Part shown: positions 13,301-23,639 of the stretch, in pieces | Layout of the letters: each line of letters begins with the position of its first letter | Position numbering within the stretch: position 1 is the stretch's first letter | From: Polytrichum commune | Taxonomy: Eukaryota; Streptophyta; Polytrichopsida; Polytrichales; Polytrichaceae | Direction: 5' to 3' | Assembly: GCA_950295325.1 (NCBI GenBank) | Contig: OX485809.1 | Location: forward strand, 22,134,001-22,198,000 | Length of the DNA: 64,000 nucleotides | Position numbers and translations under genes: made by a program | The notes under the pieces: generated by a model | Seen by the model: only the letters and a program-made list of their open reading frames with translations | Told to the model about the DNA's origin: nothing | The model's database searches: none

Positions 13301-14213
13301 AAAGTGTGGGCGACGTGGCCAGAATGGAATGAGGGGAATACAATCATCATTGACCACCACCGAGCTATGGTGGACTGCAACCCAGCTGCGAACATCATTA
13401 TCCCGCCCGCATTCTATGTGGAGGACATCACCAAGCTTGCAGATGATAACAATTACCTGAGATTTGGTTTGTGGCCTATTCTCAAAGGCCTACTTGGTAG
13501 TGTTGATGTTCACCAACATGGTAGTGTGTTGCCTAACACCAAGCAGGCAATTGGGGATACTTCGCGAAATGTACAGGCTGGTGGGAGGACAACGAGGAGC
13601 TCGAAGATGAAACTTCCAGACACATCCTTGTCGGGACATCCTCCTTTGTCAGGTTAGGGGAGCTGTGAACTACTGGTTCACACTTTGCAATGTCCCCTTG
13701 CCTATGTTACATTGAACTCACTAATGGGCTTCATATGTTGGATTTGTGCGCAGGCAAATCAAGGGAAGGAGCTTCGAAGAAGGACGGTGAAAGCACTTGA
13801 CAACGCATTGAATGAAGGACCCAATGTGCACCGGGTATATAGCTAAGTACAGTAGCATTTGATTTATAGGTTCCGAAGGTTTAATTTGGTGTTGTTGCAT
13901 AATTTCTATGTCCCTTGACATGTTGCGTGTTGCAGATGTTGGGCTGGGGCAGTTTGCTATTGGCCAAGTTGTGCAGTTATTGAATTTCAAGAGTCCGCGG
14001 CAGATTGTGGCATGCGGAACTGTTAGTGGTGTGTGGGGGGTAGATAAATTTCATTTCAAACCAATTCCCCACTCGTTCTACAAGGTTGATGTTACACAAG
14101 TACAAGTGGGTGATGCCCCTCTCATGCATCCACATCCAGAAGGGGATCAATTAGTTGTGGCTGATGTGATAGGAGGCAGTGCGTTATGGAGCCAGAAGCA
14201 TTTGAAGGCTTAG
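7356..14213 (+). CDS. CACTA-1 tnpA-like protein with Transposase_24-like, FCP1/HAD-like and DUF8039-like domains
   Basis: Multi-exon gene. Supported exons are 7356-7576, 8362-8546, 10178-10287, 10561-~10810, ~10811-11357, 11453-11536, 12146-~13650 and 13936-14213; most joins keep phase at GT-AG sites. Exon 1 holds the motif GEYELARDKRVAALQQFL, common near the start of plant transposon accessory proteins. The exon ending at 11357 resembles Transposase_24 (..EPDQWARLCEYWSAPE..). Next come a coiled coil (TAVESQQNELKQQLSEVLQ) and a Gly/Ser/Lys-rich linker. An FCP1/SCP-like HAD domain follows: LLIFDVHGTLLD at 12971-13006, VAFWGIKS, a Lys-rich motif III and IIIDHH. The C-terminus resembles DUF8039. 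The P/M/Q-rich stretch near 10.6-10.8 kb changes frame before the next exon, so a short intron or a frameshift lies there. The 13754-13834 segment may be an extra exon. Likely role: binding subterminal repeats. Confidence 0.75.
8650..9290. repeat. ~130-140-bp intronic tandem repeat
   Basis: Five imperfect copies within an intron of the tnpA-like gene. The shared phrase tgtatgtactctggtccat starts at about 8682, 8779, 8909, 9050 and 9179. Units also share ttggattactcacttgaaac and ggtttagggtacattgaga. Confidence 0.85.
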
Positions 14214-15301
14214 GAAATTTTGAGCGTAGCAAACATGTTTAGAAGATTGAAGGGTTAGGACACTGAAGGGGCTAGGACTCCCAGTTGATGCGGAATGGAG
14301 CAGTACAGTGTAAAAATGCACATTCCCAAGGCAATTTTGATAAGTTAGGTGGCACTTGTTGTATGTGTGGAACCACACTTATTTTCAATATGACATCGAA
14401 AGTGGATTAATGAATGTATGACTCGAATTTGGACTCATAGTGTAGTCACACATGAAATGCTTGAGTTGTTGTTGTTGTAATTGATTAGTTGACATTTCAA
14501 ATGCAACCAATAATAGATTATAATGAATGACTACTCTATGACCGCAATCAATGACCACTCTATGACAGTATTGAATGTCCACCCCATGTCTACTCTATGT
14601 AGCCACTCTCTCTACTCTATGACTACTTTATGTCTACTCTATGACTACCATATGACTACTGCATGACTATAATCAATGAGTAACATATGACTATAATGAC
14701 TATAATCAAACATATGACTACAATGACTATAATCAATGAGTAACATATGACTATAATGAATGAGTACTATATGACTATAATGAAGTCCACATGGCACTAT
14801 CGGCATATACGTGGCAGTTCATCCAAGCGGGACATGGCCATATCAACACCGATGATGTGGCAGCTCAAATCACGGCATGATCGCCACGCGTATGTTACCT
14901 GGCAAACAAACACATACATTCAACTAGAGAATGACTACGCATTTTAACACGTGGCATTATGCGATTGGAATGGTTTCGCCACATGTAAGTATGAAATTAT
15001 GACACGTGGCACAAACTCACATTGCAAAAGAGAAATGCTACATCCTCGAAGACCCTGCCACATAGATGGTGACGAGGATGCCATGATGTATGCCTAGTCA
15101 GCAGCTGGCCACCACGTCGGAGCCACGGGGCAAAAGAGACTCACGTGTGACCTATTTGGATGAAGCTGACATGGAATCCATGTCATGTCCACAATAACTA
15201 TATGTCCGTTACAACTTGTCCATAATAACTAAAAAAATTATAGTTATTCTTGTCCTTTACGACATGTTTTAGAGTTTTAAATACAGCTGTTGATTGATGA
15301 A
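14214..15301. other. CACTA-1 right subterminal region
   Basis: No gene is seen. 14530-14790 is a dense array of tgactac, tatgact and ctatgac motifs, many in tandem (tatgactataatgaatgag repeated). This is followed by several cacgtgg/gacgtggc motifs to ~15120. It is interpreted as the right-end binding region for element-encoded proteins. Confidence 0.6.
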
Positions 15302-15313
15302 ATTCTTCTAGTG
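15302..15313 (-). repeat. CACTA-1 right terminal inverted repeat
   Basis: ATTCTTCTAGTG, the exact reverse complement of 222-233, followed by the AGA target duplication at 15314-15316. Confidence 0.95.
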
Positions 15314-16269
15314 AGATATGGGCACCTCGCTGTACATTTTCGGGAGGTTCAAGGTGAGAGCTGGGGGCAGAAATGTGAGGTTATTCTCTGATTTTTGGTG
15401 GCTTCCTAGGGTGGCTGGATGGTCCTTAGTGAGGTTAGAAGTTAGAGCTAGGGGCACTGTCGGATCCGACAGACCCCTAGGGACAGATATGAGCACCTCG
15501 GTTTTGATTTTCAGGAGGGTGAAGGTGAGAGCTGGGGCAGAAATGTAAGGTTATTATCTGATTTTTGGTGGCAGCCTAGTGTGGCTGGATGGTCCTTAGT
15601 GAGGTTAGAAGTTAGAGCTAGGGGCACTGTCGGATCCGACAGACCCCTAGGGGCAGATATGGGCACCTAACTTTTGATTTTCAGGAGGTTGGAGGTGAGA
15701 GCTGGGGGCAGAAATGCGAGGTTATTATCTGATTTTTGGTTGTTTCCTAGTGTGGCTGGGTGGTCTTTAGTGAGGTTAGAAGTTAGAGCTAGGGCACTGT
15801 TGGATCCGAAAGACCCCTAGGGGCAGATATGGGCACATCGTTTTTATTTTTCGGGAGGTTAGAGGTGAGAGCTAGGGCAGAAATGCGAGGTTATTATCTG
15901 ATTTTTTATGGCTTCCAAGGGTGGTGGATGGTCCTTAGTGAGGTTAGAAGTTAGAGCTAAGGGCACTGTCGGATCCGACAGACCCCTAGGGGCAGATATG
16001 GGCACCTCGCTTTTGATTTTCAGGAGGTTAGAGGTGAGAGCTGGGGCAGAAATGCGAGGTTATTATCTGATTTTTGATGGCTTCCTAGGGTGGTGGATGG
16101 TCCTTAGTGAGGTTAGAAGTTAGAGCTATGGGCACTGTCGGATCCGACAGACCCCTAGGGGCAGATATGGGCACCTCGCTTTTGATTTTCAGGAGGTTGG
16201 AGGTGAGAGCTGGGGGCAAAAATGTGAGGTTATTATCTGATTTTTGGTGGCTTCCTAGGGTGGCTAGAT
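15314..16269. repeat. 170-bp satellite array, right part
   Basis: Five to six head-to-tail units. The palindrome CTGTCGGATCCGACAG starts at 15457, 15627, 15797 (degenerate), 15966 and 16135, so spacing is 170, 170, 169 and 169 bp. Around it the near-palindrome extends outward to ctagggg...cccctag. Short open frames here simply follow the repeat and are not genes. The array is cut at 16270 by an LTR sequence. Confidence 0.92.
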
Positions 16270-17096
16270 TGTCGCAACCCTTGCTAGTCCCCTTAAAAAT
16301 CTTGCCAATTCGTATTTCTAGCATAGGTTACGAGTACTAACCCTTCGCATACCACCAAGCTAATGGTTAGCTCCTCCTACCCCGGACCATATAGTTCATA
16401 GGAGGGGAACCAACCTTCCTACTTTGCTTTCGGGACTCACCCCTTAATCGGTAACCCATTCCCAAATGTGGACTTCTATCGATGGAAGTCCAATTCCATG
16501 TTGATCATCGCGTTGCCGGAGCAACACTACAACAACCCGAACCATACTAGGCAACTATGGCCTCACAATGGGCCAAAGCCCAATGAGGCCGTGCCGTTCG
16601 GCCTCGGGTGGGTGAGGCCACACCACCTCAGCCATATAAGCCTCTAGGACTCTACGAGGGGCCCCTACCCCACCGTCAACCAACCTCTTGTCTCTCTACC
16701 AAGAGTTGGGGCCAAGTAGACATTTTCCTTTAGCTGCTGGGCTTAGAAGCCCCTAACAGCTTCAGACCACCATAACTTTCTTGTATGATTTTTTATTCCA
16801 ACAACCAACCACTCCATCTTCATCTACGCTTCACGTAGATGCCGATGGATCCCTCACTTGACCCATTCATGCAAGTATTGACGACGTTATGCCTGTTTGA
16901 ACCTTGGCAGTCCCGGGAATGACTCCCAGGCAATGCTCGACCAGGGCGCTGTCCCGCGACAGCGCCCCACTCAAATGGCCATAACTCCTAGCTCACACCT
17001 CCGATTGAGGTGTTCTTCAGCTTTCTAGAATCACCACGCCATGAGCTACGCATAGCTCATGGCCTTAGTCTTGTGCCTCCTAGTCTCCGAGGGTGA
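16270..17096 (+). mobile_element. Truncated LTR of an LTR retrotransposon
   Basis: Starts TGTCGCAACCCTTGC and runs co-linearly and closely similar to the solo LTR at 42900-43860 until about 17096, where similarity stops. The last ~140 bp of the LTR and its terminal CA are missing. It is inserted in the satellite, which resumes at ~17240. No matching target duplication was found, which fits a 3' truncation or rearrangement. 17097-17240 is unassigned sequence ending in a purine-rich patch. Confidence 0.8.
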
Positions 17097-17239
17097 GCGG
17101 TGTCTGTAGGCTGCGAAGTCTGTGTGAGCGGAGCGGCGAACCCATAACCCTTGCTTCAAACCCACTAGGCATCCTTAAAGAAAGAAAAAAGAGAAGGTGA
17201 AGGTGAAGGTGCGTTTCTTCTGCTTTCTTTTTCATCGTC

Positions 17240-18200
17240 CTTAGTAAGGTTAGAGGTGAGCGTTAGGGGCACTGTCGGATCCGACAGACCCCTACTGGCA
17301 GATATGGGCACCTCGCTTTTGATTTTCGGGAGGTTTAGGGTGAGAGCTGGGGGTGGAGGTTTAGGGTGGTTGGATGGTTCTTGTGAGGTTAGAGGTGAGA
17401 GCTAGGGGCATTGTCAGATCCGATAGTCCCCTTGGGGCAGAAATGTGCACCCGAATTTTTTATTTTTGTTGGACTTTTTGGTAGGCCAGATGTTCATTTG
17501 GACAGGTATTAGTTGGGGGTTAATGCACGTTAGTGAGGGTTTAGTCATGTTTAGATGCTCTTAGTGTGGTTCGAATTGATAGCTAGGGGGGGATTTAGAG
17601 GTGCTCTATAATCTGTTTGGCCTTTAAGGGTTTGGGATGCTCTTAATGTGGTTCGATTTGATAGCTAGGAGGGGCACAAACTAGAGGTCAGATTATAGTG
17701 GAGAGAAACAGGGCAGATTTGCTAGCATATTATGTGAATTCTGGTAGATTATGTGGGTGGCCGAAAGCTCCCAATGAGGCTAAGGTTAGAGGTAGGGGTC
17801 TGAAATGTGTTTGTTAGCATCTGAATATTTGTGGCTGGCTTTAGCTTGTGAGGTATGATATGGAAGCCCAGGGGCACTGTCGGATCCGACAGTCTCCTAG
17901 GGGCAGAAATGTGCACCCAAAATTTGATTTTTGTTGGACTTTTTGGTAGGCCAGATGCTCATTCGGGCAGGTATTTAGTAGGGGATTGTGCACGTTAGTG
18001 AGGGTTTAGTCATGTTTAGATGCTCTTAGTGTGGTTCGAATTGATAGCTAGGGGGGATTTAGAGGTCAGATTATATTTGAAAGAAACAGGGCATATTTGC
18101 TAGCATATAATATGATTTCGGGTGGATTTTGGGGGTAGCTGAAAGCTCACAAGAAGGCTAAGGTTAGAGGTAGGTGGATTTTGTGGGTGGCCGAAAGCTC
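17240..18200. repeat. Diverged satellite and ~470-bp higher-order units
   Basis: The palindrome recurs at 17272-17287 and 17877-17892 (perfect) and at 17411-17426 (degenerate). Two long units starting near 17410 and 17877 share tttttggtaggccagatg, cacgttagtgagggtttag and tgctcttagtgtggttcgaa. The unit is therefore larger (~470 bp) than the upstream 170-bp monomers. It lies directly upstream of the ParB/methyltransferase gene and could be its promoter region or just older satellite. Confidence 0.75.
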
Positions 18201-18311
18201 CCAATGAGGCTGAGGTGAGTTTGGTCGTATTATCATGTAAATATTGGGTGGCATTGTTCATCCTATTGGTTCTTATGTTGGCAAGTAATTGATTCTTAGG
18301 AGATTGTTGAG

Positions 18312-21300
18312 ATGGTTGCGGATGGAGAGTCATTGGATGTTGGGGTTCGCATTGGCGCTGGGTCATCCCTTAGTGTAGAGGAGCATATGGAGCAAGGGTC
18401 TCCGTTGTCATGTGCTGAACCTACTAGGCTTACACCTGGTAGTGGCGAACCGCAGACACCCGGGATGACACTCACCGGCTCACCACCAGAATCGGATGTG
18501 GGTGTTCGTGTAATGGAGTATCGGATTCGCCACAATTTTTAAAAAAATAGTTTTTCAGTTATTGAGGGCATGAGGATACAACCGGTCGAAAAGTCCTCTA
18601 TGAGAATCCCCCTCTGCAGGTTGATTCACTTGCCATTGGTTCGGCTGACTCTTCGCACCGACGTTACAAAGCTCATGGCAGCATTTCAATTTGGATACCG
18701 AGCTGGGTCTGCCACTTTTTATGTGTCTACTGCAAATGAGAGTGGAGATAATCGATTCATTTCTGCCAAAGACAAGCGTGAATGGGGAGAGCTATGGAAT
18801 GCAGAAAATGATAAGTTTGAGTCTTTTTTGCGCTCGGATAAGGACTTGATGAGCCTTAGTGGACGCATGTTCTTTGTGTATGATGGTAACCACCGCTTGC
18901 TAGCGTGGAAGGAGTGTATTGAAACAGATCACAAGGACGATGCACTTTGATACGAGAAGCATGGTTGCCCAGAATGTGTCATCTTCGACACAACGGGTGG
19001 GCGTGGAGACCTCCTTAATGCAATGCACGACATAAACAAGTAAGTTTGTTATTTTTTTGAACATTTTTTCCTTCATTTTTTTATTTTCATCTAATGTCAT
19101 TTATCTCAACCGCAACAGGGCTAACCAGACTGCGTACGTTAAGACTAGCCTTGTTCACACTCTACACCGCATCCAAAAATATGGTTCGTATGATCTTAGC
19201 TACTACCAACCATTGTTGACCGAGGAGCAATTCCAAGCGTGCAAGAGCAGAGGCCCCAAGAGCCCTTGGTACCCGTTGACCCAGGATCTTATGGTGTCCT
19301 TCATTTTCAATGTAAGTCACTCCAAATTCATCAAGCTCCTACTTCGCATTCATTACTTTTAGTCATGGTCTAACAATTTAGAATACATGTCCAGCAAGAG
19401 ATAGCCGATGCGGTAGATGAGGCGGCCCAAATCTTCAAGGAGGAAGTGCCTCTAGATGAGCAGTCAGGGAAGGGGTTGAGTGATGTATTGGAGGCTATAA
19501 TTAAGAAGACGTCTGAGGAACTTGGGCACAAGTTCAACAAACAACAGTCGATCGCAAACCCTGCCCTTGGAAAACAGTTCCTACATGAGGTAATTTCCTT
19601 GTCATCCAATTTGGAATTATGCTTTTCGTATTGCTTGCATTCTTTGCAGCATTTTTTCAGTAAACATTCTAAAATTTACTTGGCCTTCTATTTTGATTGC
19701 ATTTTTTTCAGATTACTAGGCATTATAGCGCCCACCATTCTCAAAAGATTGAGATGACATTGGAGAAATTGCAACTCATTGCCACTGCCGTTGTCGAGCC
19801 AGAGTATAAAGTCCGTTGGCTTAAGTGGTGGAACAGTGGAAGTTTCAATCGTGAAGCTATCCGGTTTCCCAAAAGTCCTGCAAGCGAGGACAACTTGAAA
19901 TCTTGGCTCAATAAAGCAGCGTTCTGGGCAGGGGTACGTCTATCCTATTTTCTTTGCTTACCTTTCAATTCTTCATTTTGTGCCAATTCTCATGTTCGCC
20001 TTGAATTCCTTCACAGCTAGAGGATGCTGCGGTCAAGGAGTTACCGGATATACTAAGTGCATTGGGTGGGCTTGACGGAGACGTGGAAGTTGATTCGTTG
20101 CCGGATTACTTGGAGAAGTGGTGAATTTGCCTTTGGGATAAGGCGTTCATTGGTCACTTCTCAGGGTCAGATATCTATGGAAAGGGGACGTGGTGGAAGG
20201 ATGTCAAAGGCGCTGACAACATTGTCAAGCGCTTAATTTTCCGGTAAGTTAGTTGGGCCATCTTTTGTTCTCATTTATATCAAACTAGTTGTTTTCTAAG
20301 TTGCTTATTGGCCTCACTCCTTGGTTGTGAAGGTACATCAAGCACGAGCTTTTCAAGAAGAAGGCTTTGAAGAAGCTTCCTCCATTTCTGGATGCATGGT
20401 CAGATTCCTCTTCGCCCACCTTCATTTTTTCCCCGGCTCAAAAGCGCAACTTCTCCCTCCCGCATCTCCGCGAGTGTTGCTGGTACTTGGAGTGTAAGAG
20501 GACGTGGCAGCCGGATGAGGAGGCGGCCTTGAAGATTCGGCTCTCCGGTGGAGAGCCACCTTCTCAAAGCGATGAGGTTGTTCTTCTAGAGAGTCAGCTT
20601 CCGGAGGCGGATGAGGTTGTTGCGACTCTCGATGAGCCCAACACTCAGAAGTCCAAGAGGAGGAAGCGTGCGACTCAAGACGAGTCTTCACTAAAGAAGC
20701 GCGCGAGGAAGCTGAAGACTGTGGAGGATGATCCCCCTACTTCACCTGAGGCGACAGTTGCATCCACTGCAACTCTTAGTCAAGTTCCTACTCTTTCCAG
20801 GCCGCCTCCTCCGCCCGTTCTTTCATCTGCTAGGCATCCTCCAGTTATTTCAGAATGCATCTTGAATGCCTCTATTCTTCATCAACGTCGTCATTTTCAG
20901 GATGTTTCCAACTTCATTCTTTCTCTTCCACCCTCTATCCGCGGAGAGCTCTAGGCGTTGCGAGGTCAGATGTGGGCATGGCTGATCTTGTCATTGCCGA
21001 CCTCCCGGAGAACCTGCCGGTACCCAATGTCTCCGATCCTTCCTATAGTGTGCCTTCCTGGAATGCATTGGATTCCGATTTTATTGGTGAACTCTTCGAT
21101 TTCGCGGACGAGATCCTGCATGACGATGGAGCTCTCCTCCTCTTTCATCCAGATGACAATGGTGATTTCAGGGAGAGCATTGAAGATCACTTCGCTGCTT
21201 TTGGGTTCACGATCTTCAAGGAGTGGCTGGGAGTCAACCGTCTTCGCCTACATTCAGCTAAGCATAAGGACAATACCACCAACCTCTTCCAAGTTGTACT

Positions 21301-22243
21301 ACTTGTTCGTGCCACCAAAACAATTGAATCTGACCTTGATAAGCGGCCCCGGCACTCGTCATTTCGCCTTCGCGATGCCAATGAGCTCAAGGCTCTTGGC
21401 ATTGAGCTCGACATGGATGATGCGATTATGAATTATACCGCAACTCCTCTCATGGACGGCTCCAAAGCTTGGCGTGGTCCCCGGGAGAAAGATATTTCTT
21501 TCATGTCCTCCTTGATCATGGCCACTACGGACATTGGACAGGTTGTGGTGGACGTTAATGCAGGCGCTGGTATGTCCTAATTCACTTGCCAACATATCCT
21601 AGTTTTCAATTTCTAAGTTTGTTTTTTTTTCCTTTGCTAACCTTTCCTCCGCAACAGGGACTTCTATCCATGCATGCAGGCAGCTTGGGCGCCATATCGT
21701 TGCTCTTGAGGAGGACGAGGACACCTTCAACCGTGTCCTTAAGCCACTTAAGAGTGTTCAGCCTACGGTGAAGGCTCCATCCATTGTTGTTGCTTCCACG
21801 CAGGCTTCACAAGGCACGTAGAAGAGGCCGCCGGCCTTGAAGCGATCGAGGCCAGAGCCCTCACAGTAAGTGAGTATGATGACCTTCTTCGCTTATTTTC
21901 TTTGTCCATTCAGCTTTTACACTTTCCATCCTCTTTCTTACATTTATCGTGTTTTTTTTTCAGACTTGGCGTTGGAGCGGATGTGTTGGGTACTCCCACC
22001 ATGGGATTCACATTGCCTATCTATGCCCATGATATGGCGATGGTACTAGCGGCACAACCTTCTCCTACCGAAGCTAGTTCCCCGTCTCCACGTTATGACC
22101 CCCGTGCCTTAGACTTCTTCGAGCATTCTGCGGAGGTGGATAATGAGTGCCATAGCTTAGATTCCACTTCAGATGAGGGCGGCCATGAGGGTAGTATCTT
22201 TGGAAGTAGGGAATCTAGTAGTGACGACCTCATGGTTGATTGA
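18312..22243 (+). pseudogene. Degenerate ParB-like / N4-N6 amino DNA methyltransferase-like gene
   Basis: Exons ~18312-19039, 19119-19311, 19395-19589, 19712-19933, 20017-20243, 20333-21569, 21658-21865 and 21964-22243 join in phase at GT-AG sites. The N-terminal part has a ParB/Srx-like signature (VYDGNHRLLAW at ~18877-18909, then HGCPECVIFD). A middle Lys/Arg-rich, Pro-rich linker holds likely NLS (KKRARKLK). The C-terminal part reads DLVIADLPENLP (motif IV position), GALLLFHPDD, then VVDVNAGAGTSIHACRQLGR and IVALEEDEDTF (SAM-binding motif). This order, catalytic motif before FxGxG motif, is that of beta-class N4/N6 methyltransferases. Lesions: in-frame stops at 18540 (may be intronic), 18948, 20122, 20952 and 21819, and a frameshift near 20.98 kb. 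The motif-IV position is DLPE, not DPPY. ParB-methylase fusions are known from phages and bacterial mobile elements. This copy looks non-functional. Confidence 0.7.
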
Positions 22244-22611
22244 TTTTGGGTTTGATTGATTTGTTGGTTTGATTTATCGGTATTTGGATTTATAAAGTGT
22301 TGTGTGGATTTCAATATTCCAATTATCTCATTGAATGCATCTTTTCGTTGTTCTCAAATCACGCTTCACTTGGTGGTCGTCATACTCCAAAGAGAATTTA
22401 GTCCACCATCTTCTCACAATCTTAACCGCTAGTCACAAAACAATGTAGCATCCACCCACTCCAATAAAAAGTTGTTGCCTCACACACCTCCTCCTTGTTT
22501 CCTTGAATCATAAGTATTCAATAATATTTGTTGCACACCACCCAACACACTCCAATTCATACTACCCGCATTGCATTCTTCATTTTTGTTCACCATCTAT
22601 AATGTTCACCC

Positions 22612-23024
22612 TCAAATGTTCACCCTCTATAAATGTTAACCCTCGGGAGTGGATCGAACTTTACATGTATAAAGGTGTTAACAGTTAACAATTATAAAAT
22701 TACTTCTTTGAGCAATATACAAATCTTAACATGTCCTAACTATAAGCAATTGTGAAGAGTAATTGTGAGAGAATATCATACACAAAATTGCAAACCCAAT
22801 CAAAACTTTATTCAATATCAAGTTTACAAATCATGGGTGAATTATGAATGTATTTCAGTCGTTAACATTTATAGAGTCAAATTTACAAAGAAGGGAACAC
22901 CGTTTTGTTAACAATTAACAGGTTTAACATTTATAGTGTGCAATATGTAGGGAGTAGAATAAAGTGAACATTTGGAAATGGTTAACACTTATAGGTGTAA
23001 CAGTAATAGAGGGTGGACTGTATG
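22612..23024. mobile_element. Possible MITE / foldback element
   Basis: An AT-rich segment with imperfect inverted ends: gttcaccctctataaatgtt near 22616 against aacagtaatagagggtggac ending near 23020. Internal gttaacatttatag phrases recur in both orientations. No coding sequence. Family not recognised. Confidence 0.4.
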
Positions 23025-23302
23025 TGGAGAATTTTTTTCGCCAACCTCCTTCATGTCACGTTCAAATAGTAAATATTATTTAATTTACCGTAATATAAAA
23101 TATAGTACACCATTTTGGTAATTATAATTGTGACGTCATAGTGATGTAAGCCCTAATTTTGTATTTTATTTTAATATTTCTATGTTTCAAAAATCTATTA
23201 ACTTTATGAATAGGGAAATGTTACTTTATTTCCACGGTAATAGAGTCCATAACTCTCCAAAGTTTCTAAAAATAGTTCAACATTTTTCCCTCAATCCCGC
23301 GG

Positions 23303-23623
23303 TTATAGGTGCAATTTCTCTCTCATTTCATGTCTCAAATTGAGTTCTCCGCTCTTCGGTCTTCGCTCTCCGCTTTCCGCTCGCATACTAACTTTCCCCG
23401 CTCGATCGAGGACTTTCCCTCCTGCACACTCCATGCAGGGGCATGGGTACTTGGATAGCCGCATTGCATCTGCTTGGACCTCTTCTTCTTGCCATAACTG
23501 TAGATGCTTCAAGCTTTCGACCTCCCCTCCTGCCATCCTGTGGTGTGCACGGCATACGCGCTGGGTCAATTTGTGATATGGGAATACCTTACAAGGAGGA
23601 AGTGCTCGTATGCACGCACTCAC
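23303..23623 (-). pseudogene. Orphan first exon of a TNP2-like transposase
   Basis: A ~106-codon open stretch on the minus strand containing KYPCPCMECAGG. This resembles the IRCPCSKCKG region at residues 53-62 of the intact CACTA-1 transposase, and is preceded by a similar charged/Gln-rich segment. Nothing downstream (22.3-23.3 kb) encodes Transposase_21, so the catalytic part has been deleted. Its position upstream of, and divergent from, the tnpA-like gene at 26.86 kb matches the gene order of CACTA-1. Confidence 0.5.
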
Positions 23624-23639
23624 ATATCTATGTGGATTA

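Larger units (their letters stand above)
222..15313. mobile_element. Complete CACTA (En/Spm) DNA transposon, CACTA-1
   Basis: A 15,092-bp element that starts CACTAGAAGAAT (222-233) and ends with its exact reverse complement ATTCTTCTAGTG (15302-15313). It is flanked by a 3-bp direct duplication AGA (219-221 and 15314-15316), the size expected for CACTA transposition. Removing the element and one AGA restores a continuous satellite unit with 171-bp palindrome spacing, so both ends are exact. It contains a TNP2-type transposase on the minus strand and a divergent tnpA-like gene on the plus strand, separated by a ~2-kb central region. Both subterminal regions are rich in short tgac/gtca motifs, the usual place for transposase-binding repeats in this superfamily. 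It looks potentially autonomous. Confidence 0.95.

Noticed and set aside
13754-13834. Separate gene encoding RRRTVKALDNALNEG
   Set aside because: It is flanked by splice-like sites within the tnpA-like gene and is at most an extra exon.
15308-16340. Several 60-80-codon open frames on both strands
   Set aside because: They repeat with the satellite period and carry no recognisable domain.
16525-16540. CACTACAACAACC as a CACTA left end matching 33210
   Set aside because: It lies inside the LTR-derived sequence and recurs at the same internal place in the solo LTR at 43145, so it is part of the LTR.
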